From Pseudomonas sp. SJZ074 (GTDB lineage Bacteria > Pseudomonadota > Gammaproteobacteria > Pseudomonadales > Pseudomonadaceae), in the NCBI RefSeq assembly GCF_007828215.1, contig NZ_VIUE01000020.1, positions 1 through 64,000 on the forward strand: DNA of 64,000 nucleotides. The letters are read 5' to 3'. The notes beneath the pieces were generated by a model. That model saw only the letters and a program-made list of their open reading frames with translations. It had not been told where the DNA came from and did not search any database. Made by a program: the position numbers and the translations under genes. This document shows positions 23,930-31,915 of this stretch, in pieces (position 1 is the first letter of the stretch; the number at the start of each line of letters is the position of its first letter).

Positions 23930-25990
23930 ATGGCTTTTGAAGCAATGTTCCAGCCGATCCAGATCGGCAAACTGACCATCCGCAACCGCGTGCTCAGCAC
24001 CGCTCACGCCGAGGTCTATGCCACTGACGGCGGTATGACCACCGAGCGGTACGTGAAGTATTACGAAGAGAAGGCCAAGGGCGGCATCGGTCTGGCGATC
24101 TGCGGCGGCTCGTCGGTGGTCGCCATCGACAGCCCGCAGGAATGGTGGAGCTCGGTGAACCTGTCCACCGACCGCATTATCCCGCACTTCCAGAACCTGG
24201 CCGACGCCATGCACAAGCATGGCGCCAAGATCATGATCCAGATTACCCACATGGGCCGTCGCTCGCGCTGGGACGGCTTCAACTGGCCGACCCTGATGTC
24301 GCCGTCGGGCGTGCGTGAGCCGGTGCACCGTGCCACGTGCAAGACCATCGAGCCGGAAGAAATCTGGCGGGTGATCGGCAACTATGCCCAGGCCGCGCGC
24401 CGGGCCAAGGCCGGTGGCCTGGACGGCGTCGAGCTGTCCGCCGTGCACCAGCACATGATCGACCAGTTCTGGAGCCCGCGGGTCAACAAACGTACCGACG
24501 AATGGGGCGGCAGCTTCGAAGGCCGGATGAAGTTCGGCCTGGAAGTGCTCAAGGCCGTGCGTGCCGAAGTGGGCGACGATTTCTGCGTGGGCATGCGCAT
24601 CTGCGGTGACGAGTTCCACCCGGACGGCCTGTCCCATGAAGACATGAAGCAGATCGCCAAGTACTACGACGACACTGGCATGCTGGATTTCATCGGTGTG
24701 GTAGGTTCGGGTTGCGACACCCATAACACCCTGGCCAACGTCATCCCGAACATGAGTTATCCACCGGAGCCATTCCTGCACCTGGCCGCCGGCATCAAGG
24801 AAGTGGTCAAGGTACCGGTGCTGCACGCGCAGAACATCAAGGACCCGAACCAGGCCACGCGGATCCTGGAGGGCGGTTACGTCGACATGGTCGGCATGAC
24901 CCGCGCCCACATCGCCGACCCGCACCTGATCGCCAAGATCAAGATGGGCCAGGTCGACCAGATCAAGCAATGCGTCGGCGCCAACTACTGCATTGACCGT
25001 CAATACCAGGGCCTGGACGTACTGTGCATCCAGAACGCCGCAACCTCCCGTGAATACATGGGCGTGCCGCACATCATCGAGAAGTCCACCGGGCCGAAAC
25101 GCAAGGTGGTGGTGGTCGGTGCCGGCCCGGCGGGGATGGAAGCCGCTCGCGTGGCGGCCGAACGTGGGCACGACGTGACCCTGTTCGAGAAGAAGGAATT
25201 CATCGGTGGACAGATCACCACCGCTTCGAAAGCCCCGCAGCGGGACCAGATCGCCGGTATCACCCGTTGGTTCCAACTGGAGCTGGCGCGACTGAAAGTC
25301 GACCTGCGCCTGGGCGTGGCGGCCGACGCGGCAACCATCATGGACCTGCGTCCGGATGTGGTAGTGCTGGCGGTGGGCGGTCATCCGAACCTGGAGCAGA
25401 ACGAACACTGGGGCGCCGCCGAAGGGCTGGTGGTCAGCAGTTGGGACGTGCTGGACGGCAAGGTCGCTCCGGGCAAAAACGTGTTGGTCTACGACACCAT
25501 TTGCGAGTTCACCGGCATGTCGGTGGCCGACTTCCTCGCCGACAAGGGCAGCCAGGTCGAGATCGTCACCGACGACATCAAGCCGGGTGTGGCCATTGGC
25601 GGGACGTCGTTCCCAACCTACTACCGCAGCATGTACCCGAAAGAAGTGATCATGACCGGAGACATGATGCTGGAGAAGGTCTACCGCGAAGGCGACAAGC
25701 TGGTGGCGGTGCTGGAGAACGAATACACCGGTGCCAAGGAAGAACGCGTGGTGGATCAGGTGGTGGTGGAGAACGGCGTGCGTCCGGATGAGGAAATCTA
25801 CTACGCCCTCAAGGAAGGTTCGCGCAACAAGGGCCAGATCGATGTCGAAGCCCTGTTCGCGATCAAGCCTCAACCATGCTTGGAGCAGAGCGGCGATGGC
25901 TATCTGCTGTTCCGCATTGGTGACTGTGTAGCGCAGCGTAATACCCACGCCGCGATCTACGACGCCCTGCGGCTGTGCAAGGATTTCTAA
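23930..25990 (+). CDS. dgcA: Dimethylglycine demethylase subunit DgcA
   Basis: A 686-residue flavoprotein of the NADH:flavin oxidoreductase / trimethylamine dehydrogenase type that demethylates dimethylglycine to sarcosine. Residues 1-350 form the FMN barrel (FQPIQIGKLTIRNRVLSTAH at the start; VDMVGMTRAHIADPHL). Residues 395-680 hold the FAD/NAD domain (VVVVGAGPAGMEAARVAAERGHDVTLFEKKEFIGG). The iron-sulfur region reads QCVGANYCIDRQY...LCIQN, with Cys348, Cys354 and Cys365 but Ala at 351 where the second ligand usually is. It pairs with DgcB and the downstream ETF. Confidence 0.94.
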   Translation: MAFEAMFQPIQIGKLTIRNRVLSTAHAEVYATDGGMTTERYVKYYEEKAKGGIGLAICGGSSVVAIDSPQEWWSSVNLSTDRIIPHFQNLADAMHKHGAKIMIQITHMGRRSRWDGFNWPTLMSPSGVREPVHRATCKTIEPEEIWRVIGNYAQAARRAKAGGLDGVELSAVHQHMIDQFWSPRVNKRTDEWGGSFEGRMKFGLEVLKAVRAEVGDDFCVGMRICGDEFHPDGLSHEDMKQIAKYYDDTGMLDFIGVVGSGCDTHNTLANVIPNMSYPPEPFLHLAAGIKEVVKVPVLHAQNIKDPNQATRILEGGYVDMVGMTRAHIADPHLIAKIKMGQVDQIKQCVGANYCIDRQYQGLDVLCIQNAATSREYMGVPHIIEKSTGPKRKVVVVGAGPAGMEAARVAAERGHDVTLFEKKEFIGGQITTASKAPQRDQIAGITRWFQLELARLKVDLRLGVAADAATIMDLRPDVVVLAVGGHPNLEQNEHWGAAEGLVVSSWDVLDGKVAPGKNVLVYDTICEFTGMSVADFLADKGSQVEIVTDDIKPGVAIGGTSFPTYYRSMYPKEVIMTGDMMLEKVYREGDKLVAVLENEYTGAKEERVVDQVVVENGVRPDEEIYYALKEGSRNKGQIDVEALFAIKPQPCLEQSGDGYLLFRIGDCVAQRNTHAAIYDALRLCKDF

Positions 25991-25995
25991 CGGCT

Positions 25996-26004
25996 TGTGG
26001 ATAA
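25996..26004 (-). other. Perfect DnaA-box 9-mer after dgcA
   Basis: TGTGGATAA, the complement of TTATCCACA, lies just after the dgcA stop. Perfect copies also occur inside etfA (28607, 28866) and etfB (29816), leading into the denser array at 30237-31637. Confidence 0.5.
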
Positions 26005-26008
26005 CCCT

Positions 26009-26099
26009 GTGGGAGCGGGCTTGCTCGCGAAAGCGGTGGATCAGTCGACATCAATGTTGAATGTGAGTCCGCCTTCGCGAGCAAGCCCGCTCCCACAGG
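26009..26099. repeat. REPIN between dgcA and dgcB
   Basis: An inverted pair of the GTGGGAGCGGGCTTGCTCGCGAA REP in the 170-bp spacer within the operon. Confidence 0.85.
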
Positions 26100-26160
26100 A
26101 ATCGAGCAAGACATCCAGGTTTCTGTGCCTGCAAGACCTGAGGTCTTTGGGAGCTTCACC

Positions 26161-28110
26161 ATGCTGAACACCCTTCTTCCAATCCTGCTGTTCGCCGCCC
26201 TGGGCCTCGCGGCCCTTGGCGCCTTGCGGCGGGTGAACATGTGGCGTCGAGGGCGACCGTCCAAGGTCAACCTGATCGGCGGCCTTTTAGCCATGCCCAA
26301 GCGCTACATGGTGGATTTGCACCACGTGGTGGCGCGGGACAAATACATTGCCAACACCCACGTTGCCACGGCCGGTGGTGCGGTGGCGTCGCTCGTGCTG
26401 GCGATCCTGGTGCACGGTTTCGGCCTGCATAACCGCATCCTTGGTTATGCACTGCTGTTGATGTCGGCGGTGATGTTCGTCGGTGCGATCTTTGTCTACC
26501 TGCGTCGGCGCAATCCGCCGGCGCGCCTGTCGAAAGGCCCGTGGATGCGCCTGCCGAAAAGCCTGTTGGCGTTCTCGGCTTCGTTCTTCCTGGTGACCTT
26601 ACCGGTGGCCGGTATTCTCCCGGAGAACTTCGGTGGCTGGTTGTTGGCGGCGATCCTCGGCGTCGGCGTGTTGTGGGGCGTGTCGGAACTGTTGTTCGGC
26701 ATGACTTGGGGTGGGCCGATGAAGCACGCCTTCGCCGGTGCCCTGCACCTGGCCTGGCACCGCCGTGCCGAGCGTTTTGGCGGCGGTCGTTCTACTGGCC
26801 TGAAACCGCTGGACCTGAACGATCCAACCGCGCCGTTGGGCGTGGAAAAACCCAAGGACTTCACCTGGAACCAGTTGCTCGGCTTCGACGCTTGCGTGCA
26901 GTGCGGCAAGTGTGAAGCTGCCTGCCCGGCGTTCGCCGCCGGCCAGCCGCTGAACCCGAAGAAACTCATCCAGGACATGGTCGTCGGCCTGGCCGGTGGC
27001 ACCGATGCGAAGTTCGCCGGCAGCCCGTATCCGGGCAAACCGGTGGGTGAGCACGGCGGCAACCCGCACCAGCCGATCGTCAATGGCCTGGTGGACGCTG
27101 AGACGCTGTGGTCCTGCACCACCTGCCGTGCCTGCGTCGAGGAATGCCCGATGATGATCGAGCACGTCGACGCCATCGTCGATATGCGTCGGCACCTGAC
27201 CCTGGAAAAAGGCGCTACGCCGAACAAGGGCGCCGAGGTGCTGGAAAATCTCATCGCCACCGATAACCCTGGCGGCTTCGCACCGGGCGGCCGGATGAAC
27301 TGGGCGGCGGACCTCAACCTGAATCTGCTCAGCGAGAAGAAATCCACCGACGTGCTGTTCTGGGTCGGCGACGGTGCCTTCGACATGCGCAACCAGCGCA
27401 CCTTGCGCGCCTTCGTCAAAGTGCTGAAGGCGGCGAATATCGATTTCGCCGTGCTCGGTCTCGAAGAACGCGACAGCGGCGACGTGGCCCGGCGCCTCGG
27501 CGACGAAGCGACGTTCCAACTGTTGGCCAAGCGCAATATCCAGACCCTGGGCAAATACAGCTTCAACCGCATCGTGACCTGCGATCCCCACAGTTTCCAC
27601 GTGCTGAAAAACGAATACGGCGCTTTCGATGGCAACTACCTGGTGCAGCACCACAGCACCTACCTGGCGGAGATCATTGACGCCGGTGCGCTGAACCTCG
27701 GCCAGCACAAGGGTGACAGTGTGACCTATCACGACCCGTGCTACCTGGGCCGCTACAACGGCGAATACGAGGCACCGCGCCAGGTGCTGCGTGCGCTGGG
27801 CATCGAGGTCAAGGAAATGCAGCGTTCCGGCTTCCGTTCGCGTTGCTGCGGTGGTGGCGGCGGTGCGCCGATCACCGACATTCCGGGCAAGCAGCGGATC
27901 CCTGACATGCGCATGGAAGACATCCGCGAAACCGGCGCCGAGTTGGTGGCCGTGGGTTGTCCACAGTGCACCGCCATGCTTGAAGGCGTGGTCGAGCCAC
28001 GGCCGGTGATCAAGGACATCGCCGAGCTGGTGGCTGACGCCCTGCTCGAAGATGCAGCGCCGAGCAAGCCTGCGGCCTCGGTCAAACGTGAACCTGCGGA
28101 GGTGCATTAA
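26161..28110 (+). CDS. dgcB: Dimethylglycine demethylase subunit DgcB (membrane Fe-S protein)
   Basis: A 649-residue protein that should link DgcA and ETF to the membrane. Residues 1-200 contain about four to five transmembrane segments of the DUF3483 type (LLPILLFAALGLAALGALRR, ASLVLAILVHGFGL). Two [4Fe-4S] ligand sets follow, CVQCGKCEAACPAFA and CTTCRACVEECPMM. The C-terminal part has cysteine-rich CCG motifs (DPCYLGRYNGEYE, CCGGGGGAPI, GCPQCTAMLEG) like heterodisulfide reductase and glycolate oxidase subunits. The start at 26161 is chosen for the membrane-type N-terminus and the GGAG upstream. Its stop shares one base with the etfA start (TAATG). Confidence 0.92.
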   Translation: MLNTLLPILLFAALGLAALGALRRVNMWRRGRPSKVNLIGGLLAMPKRYMVDLHHVVARDKYIANTHVATAGGAVASLVLAILVHGFGLHNRILGYALLLMSAVMFVGAIFVYLRRRNPPARLSKGPWMRLPKSLLAFSASFFLVTLPVAGILPENFGGWLLAAILGVGVLWGVSELLFGMTWGGPMKHAFAGALHLAWHRRAERFGGGRSTGLKPLDLNDPTAPLGVEKPKDFTWNQLLGFDACVQCGKCEAACPAFAAGQPLNPKKLIQDMVVGLAGGTDAKFAGSPYPGKPVGEHGGNPHQPIVNGLVDAETLWSCTTCRACVEECPMMIEHVDAIVDMRRHLTLEKGATPNKGAEVLENLIATDNPGGFAPGGRMNWAADLNLNLLSEKKSTDVLFWVGDGAFDMRNQRTLRAFVKVLKAANIDFAVLGLEERDSGDVARRLGDEATFQLLAKRNIQTLGKYSFNRIVTCDPHSFHVLKNEYGAFDGNYLVQHHSTYLAEIIDAGALNLGQHKGDSVTYHDPCYLGRYNGEYEAPRQVLRALGIEVKEMQRSGFRSRCCGGGGGAPITDIPGKQRIPDMRMEDIRETGAELVAVGCPQCTAMLEGVVEPRPVIKDIAELVADALLEDAAPSKPAASVKREPAEVH

Positions 28111-29330
28111 TGAGCGACATCATCCGCCGCGACCCTCGCGCCGAGTGGATCGCCCGCAACCGCCTGCACCCGCTGCACGCGGCCATGCAACCGGTCCAGC
28201 ACAGCTGGATGGGCCCCAACGGCATCGTTCGCAAGAACGTCCATGGCGTCGGCTTCATCGGCCCCAACGGTATCAAACGTATCGACCGCAGCGGTGCCCA
28301 ACAGGGTGGCACCGCCAAGCGCAGTGCCGCGACTGAAGTGCAACTGCCGTTGCATCAAGTGCCGCAACCGGCGTTCCACATCTGTGTGGTACCGGACATG
28401 GTGGGCGGACGCCTCAGCAGCCACGACCGCGATCTGCTCGGCCTGGCCCATCAGCTGGCCGGTACGGACGGTGCCGTGCTGGCAGTGGTCTTCGGCGAGC
28501 ACAAGGAAAGCGCGTTCGCCACGGCCGGCGTCGATCGCCTGTTGGTGCTGGACGGCGAGGAGTTCAGCGGTTATGCACCGGAACAACGGGTGCAAGGCCT
28601 GCGCGCTGTGGATAACCAGTTCAACCCACGTCATTGGTTGCTGCCTGACAGTCGCAGCGGTGGCGCCGAGCTGGGCCGGCGCTTTGCTGCGGCCCTGGGC
28701 GAACGCCCGGCTACCCGCGTCTGGCAAGTCAAGGGCGAGGAGTGCATCGGTCGCGCCGGCGCGGGCTTGCAGGACTTGGCCCGGCCTCTGGCCCGGTTGA
28801 TCCTGGCCGCCGCCGAATGTGCCGAACCGGTCAGCGAAACCCGACACGAGGCGTTGCCGGTGGAGTTATCCACAGGCGTGGCCCGCAGCCTGTCGCGCAT
28901 CGAGGATTTGGGTGCGGTGGCGGTGGACCCGGGTGCGATCCCGATGGCCGAAGCCGAATTCATTTTCTCCGGCGGTAACGGGGTCAAGGACTGGGCGCTG
29001 TTCCATCAGACCGCTGCGGCCCTGGGCGCCACCGAAGGCGCTTCGCGGGTGGCGGTGGACGATGGGTTCATGGCCCGGGACCGTCAGGTCGGCGCCAGTG
29101 GTACCTGGGTCACCGCACGGGTCTATGTGGCCGTTGGGATTTCCGGAGCGATCCAGCATCTGCAAGGCATCGGTGCCTGCGACAAGGTGGTGGCGATCAA
29201 CCTCGATCCGGGTTGCGACATGATCAAGCGGGCGGATCTGTCGGTGATCGGTGACAGCGCGGCGATTCTCCAGGCGCTGATCGCGGCCGTAGAGGCTTAC
29301 CGCAACGAAGCCAAACGCGATGCGGCTTAA
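28110..29330 (+). CDS. etfA: Electron transfer flavoprotein alpha subunit, long form
   Basis: A 406-residue ETF alpha subunit. Residues 280-400 form the FAD-binding domain (RQVGASGTWVTARVYVAVGISGAIQHLQGI, AINLDPGCDMIKRADLSVIGD). The N-terminal 85-90 residues are an extension absent from ordinary 310-residue EtfA, rich in Arg, His and Pro, with a doubled motif WMGPNGIVRKNVHGVGFIGPNGIKRID. It accepts electrons from dimethylglycine demethylase. It is coupled to dgcB and followed by etfB after 15 bases. Perfect DnaA-box 9-mers lie inside the gene at 28607 and 28866. Confidence 0.92.
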   Translation: MSDIIRRDPRAEWIARNRLHPLHAAMQPVQHSWMGPNGIVRKNVHGVGFIGPNGIKRIDRSGAQQGGTAKRSAATEVQLPLHQVPQPAFHICVVPDMVGGRLSSHDRDLLGLAHQLAGTDGAVLAVVFGEHKESAFATAGVDRLLVLDGEEFSGYAPEQRVQGLRAVDNQFNPRHWLLPDSRSGGAELGRRFAAALGERPATRVWQVKGEECIGRAGAGLQDLARPLARLILAAAECAEPVSETRHEALPVELSTGVARSLSRIEDLGAVAVDPGAIPMAEAEFIFSGGNGVKDWALFHQTAAALGATEGASRVAVDDGFMARDRQVGASGTWVTARVYVAVGISGAIQHLQGIGACDKVVAINLDPGCDMIKRADLSVIGDSAAILQALIAAVEAYRNEAKRDAA

Positions 29331-29345
29331 GTTAAGGATTCAACC

Positions 29346-30116
29346 ATGACGATTCAAGTGATCAGCCTCGTCTCCATCGGTGCCCACCCTACCTCCGGTC
29401 GGCCAAGGCGTGCCGATCAGGACGCCCGGGCTGTGGAGTTGGGCTTGCAACTGGCCGGAAGCGACCTGCAAGTACTGCATGCCGGCGACGTGGCCGAACC
29501 GGCCCTGCGCGCTTACTTGGGCATGGGCCTGGACGAGCTTCGCGTGCTGGAAAACCCGGCGGGGGCCGACGCGCTACCGGCCCTGACCGATTACCTGCGC
29601 GACGCGGGGCCCCAGGTGGTGCTCACCGGTAGTCAGGCTGAGACCGGCGAAGGCTCGGGAATGCTGCCGTTTCTGCTGGCGGAGAATCTGGGATGGCCGT
29701 TGGTGGTGGGGTTGGCCCAGGTGGAATCCATCGACAACGGCGTGGCTCTGGTGTTGCAGGCGTTGCCTCGTGGCCAACGGCGACGGCTGAAGGTGCGCCT
29801 GCCATTTCTCGCCACTGTGGATAACGCGGCGCCAAAGCCTCGCCAAAGTGCCTACGGTCCGGCCCGACGTGGCGCCTTGCATGCCGAAGAAGTCGAAGTG
29901 ATCGACGACGAGTTGCTCGCGGCGGCAACGCTGCAGCCGGCCAAGCCACGCCCCAAGCGCCTGAAAGTGATCAAGGCCAAGAGTGGTGCCGATCGCATGA
30001 AAGCCGCCACGGCCAAGGCCAGCGGCGGAGGCGGGCAAGTACTCAAGGGCGTCAGCCCGGAGGCCGGTGCCGAAGCGATTCTCAAGTTGTTGGTGGAGGA
30101 AGGGGTGGTTCGCTAG
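29346..30116 (+). CDS. etfB: Electron transfer flavoprotein beta subunit
   Basis: A 256-residue ETF beta subunit that forms a heterodimer with EtfA. Recognisable stretches are VISLVSIGAHPTSGRPRRADQDARAVELGLQLAG at the N-terminus, VVLTGSQAETGEGSGMLPFLLAENLGWPLVVGL with the nucleotide-binding loop, and a basic tail (KPRPKRLKVIKAKSGADRMKAATAKASGGGG). It ends the dgcA-dgcB-etfA-etfB operon. A DnaA-box 9-mer occurs at 29816. Confidence 0.91.
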   Translation: MTIQVISLVSIGAHPTSGRPRRADQDARAVELGLQLAGSDLQVLHAGDVAEPALRAYLGMGLDELRVLENPAGADALPALTDYLRDAGPQVVLTGSQAETGEGSGMLPFLLAENLGWPLVVGLAQVESIDNGVALVLQALPRGQRRRLKVRLPFLATVDNAAPKPRQSAYGPARRGALHAEEVEVIDDELLAAATLQPAKPRPKRLKVIKAKSGADRMKAATAKASGGGGQVLKGVSPEAGAEAILKLLVEEGVVR

Positions 30117-30140
30117 TCCGCTGTAACCACTGCAAATCCC

Positions 30141-30220
30141 TGTGGGAGCGGGCTTGCTCGCGAAGACGGCACGTCAGCAACATTTTCGTCATTGACACAC
30201 CGTCTTCGCGAGCAAGCCCA
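30141..30220. repeat. REPIN with one truncated arm after etfB
   Basis: The left arm is complete (TGTGGGAGCGGGCTTGCTCGCGAA). The right arm stops after GCGAGCAAGCCC and lacks the final CGCTCCCACA. The loss occurs just before the first DnaA-box pair at 30237. Confidence 0.75.
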
Positions 30221-30236
30221 AACAAGGGAGTCCGGT

Positions 30237-30271
30237 TTACCCACAATTCCTGTGTGCGCCTCTGTGGATAA
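30237..30271. other. DnaA-box pair, unit 1
   Basis: TTACCCACA (30237-30245) is followed after exactly 17 bases by TGTGGATAA (30263-30271), the perfect DnaA box in inverted orientation. It lies upstream of the acetyltransferase gene and is the first of five units with the same geometry. Confidence 0.65.
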
Positions 30272-30309
30272 GTCATAAAGGCGTCTGATAGCTACTGGAA
30301 TCTCCTTTC

Positions 30310-30876
30310 ATGAATATTGAATTTCGCCCGGCTTTACCCGCGGATACGCCCGATATTGCTCGCTTGTTCCAGATTTCCTCCGAAGGTGCTTCGGATTATA
30401 TCTGGAGCCAGTTGGCGGAGCCTGGGCAGGACCTCGTGGAGGTGGGCGCAGCTCGTTACGCACGTGAGGATGTCGATTTTTCCTACCAGAACTGTGTCAT
30501 CGCAGAGGCTGAGGGGCGAGTCATCGGAATGATGCATTGCTACGTGATGCGTCATGATCCGCTGGCGACTCCTGTCACCGATCCGGTGCTGGCGCCTTAC
30601 GCCGATATGGAAATTCCCGATACGCTCTATATATCAAGCCTGGCCTTGCATGAAGGTTGGCGCAACAAGGGCCTGGGCGTGCGCTTTCTCGAGCTGGCAC
30701 AACAGCGGGCCGATCGATTGAAGCTCAAGGGGTTGAGCCTGATCGACTACGCAGCGAACACTGGCGCCCGGCGCTTCTATGAGCGCCACGGCTTTGAAAT
30801 CGTTAAAACCTGTCAGATTTTTCCGCATCCGATGATTCGGGTGACGGGAGAAGCGTATCTCATGCATCGGCCCTGA
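30310..30876 (+). CDS. GNAT family N-acetyltransferase
   Basis: A 188-residue GNAT protein. The N-terminal RPALPADTPDIARLFQISSEG is the usual first strand and helix. The acetyl-CoA site is in ISSLALHEGWRNKGLGVRFLELAQQRADRL (RNKGLG, the Q/RxxGxG/A motif), and YAANTGARRFYERHGFEIV is motif B. The substrate cannot be told. It stands alone between DnaA-box pairs, with slightly less GC-rich codon use than its neighbours. Confidence 0.88.
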   Translation: MNIEFRPALPADTPDIARLFQISSEGASDYIWSQLAEPGQDLVEVGAARYAREDVDFSYQNCVIAEAEGRVIGMMHCYVMRHDPLATPVTDPVLAPYADMEIPDTLYISSLALHEGWRNKGLGVRFLELAQQRADRLKLKGLSLIDYAANTGARRFYERHGFEIVKTCQIFPHPMIRVTGEAYLMHRP

Positions 30877-31915
30877 CCGCTGAAGGAAAAAATCCTCGAG
30901 AGCGAGCGGGTTCTTCCCCAGGATCAGTGCTTACCCACAATTGCTGTATACCCACTTGTGGATAACCTGTTCGCTCCTTGCCATACCCCTTGCCAATCAA
31001 GCACTCCAGGCTTGCGATCAAAAATTGAGCAGCTCAACCCACGGTTTTTATTGGCTTTTTCCCGCCACTGCAGACAGGTGTGATGCCCATTTTGCCCCCA
31101 ATAGTTGTTGGCGCTTTTGTGGATAAGATGTTCGCCGTCCTCTACAAGCCGCGCGGGACGGGCCTTTCACTGAGTTGATCATAAAATGATCAATTCGTCT
31201 CTCCGAGAGGAAAACTCCCCATAAAACCTTGGATTAAGGCTCGTGGAAGTGTTTTTCCACAGATTCGTCAAATTTACCCCCAAACGCTGTTGGCGCTTCT
31301 GTGGATAAGGTGTTCGCTCACCTCTGCAGGCCATGCAGATCAAGCTCTCACGACTTTTGGTTAAAAAATATCCAATATGGCGGAAGAACCCTTCACTGTG
31401 CATAAAACCCGGTTTTTGCTCAGTTTTTTCCTGGGCTCATCTATCTCGGACCGCATTTGTCCCCATTAGCTGTGGGTGGCCATGTGGATAACTTGTTCGC
31501 GAAAGGCTGCGGCGCCCGGCGGGCATAGTCTTAAACGCTATAGGTCAAATTTCATACAGTTCTAAGGAACTGCCTTGACGCAAACCTGTCGCGTGTCTTC
31601 ACTCCAAACCACAAGGACATCAGCGTTTTTATCCACATCTGGTTCAGGGAGAACAGGATGGATAGCCGACACCCTCACTCGTACCTCCCCCCCTCGGTGA
31701 ATTGCATCCCGACGCCGCCCATGTTGTTGCCCAGGCGCATTCGCCGTCGCGCCGCCAATCAGCGTGCACGCCAATAGCGTTTCACCCACGGCTCGTTTCA
31801 CCTGCCATACCGTTGACTGCCGCAGGTCCCTCTACGGGACTGTGGCCAGGCGCTTGGACGCCTTCGATTTACAGGCAACCGCAGAGTTGCCCTTTCTGCC
31901 TGAGAGGACTTGGAC
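30877..31915. other. Long intergenic region with tandem DnaA-box units 2-5
   Basis: A kilobase of unusually AT-rich DNA. Four units each have a left box (TTACCCACA 30931, TTGCCCCCA 31092, TTACCCCCA 31274, TTGTCCCCA 31457), then 17 bases, then perfect TGTGGATAA (30957, 31118, 31300, 31483), then two bases and TGTTCGC. The period is 161, 182 and 183 bp. A TTTTCCACA box (31253) and a perfect TTATCCACA in the opposite orientation (31629) complete the set. A perfect 8-bp inverted repeat, TTGATCAT-AAA-ATGATCAA, lies at 31175-31193, and AT-rich runs lie between units. Confidence 0.75.
31562..31801 (-). CDS. Possible small exported protein
   Basis: A 79-residue frame starting with GTG: MKRAVGETLLACTLIGGATANA could be a signal peptide, followed by a basic stretch and PDVDKNADVLVVWSEDTRQVCVKAVP. 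There is no good ribosome-binding site, and the codons of the middle part look doubtful, so it may be chance or a frameshifted remnant. Confidence 0.28.
   Translation of the reverse strand: MKRAVGETLLACTLIGGATANAPGQQHGRRRDAIHRGGEVRVRVSAIHPVLPEPDVDKNADVLVVWSEDTRQVCVKAVP

Noticed and set aside
22124..25948. A 1274-codon open frame on the minus strand opposite the dipeptidase, V4R and dgcA genes
   Set aside because: It is the mirror of strongly coding plus-strand genes with high third-position GC, which rarely leaves stops in the antisense frame. Its translation is rich in His, Val and Asp and shows no domain.
25996..26004. Treating each single DnaA-box 9-mer as functional
   Set aside because: Copies inside etfA and etfB could arise from codon use (Leu-Trp-Ile or similar); only the array with fixed spacing is argued to be functional.
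30941..31403. Short frames on both strands within the DnaA-box array
   Set aside because: They run across the repeat units, change composition from unit to unit and have no start signals.
30877..31560. A CRISPR array suggested by regularly spaced repeats
   Set aside because: The conserved part is short and palindromic, the spacing varies from 161 to 183 bp, and no cas gene is present.
30237..31637. Interpretation of the DnaA-box array as the chromosomal origin oriC
   Set aside because: Pseudomonas oriC lies beside dnaA or rnpA-rpmH; none of these genes, nor parAB or gidA, is in the window.
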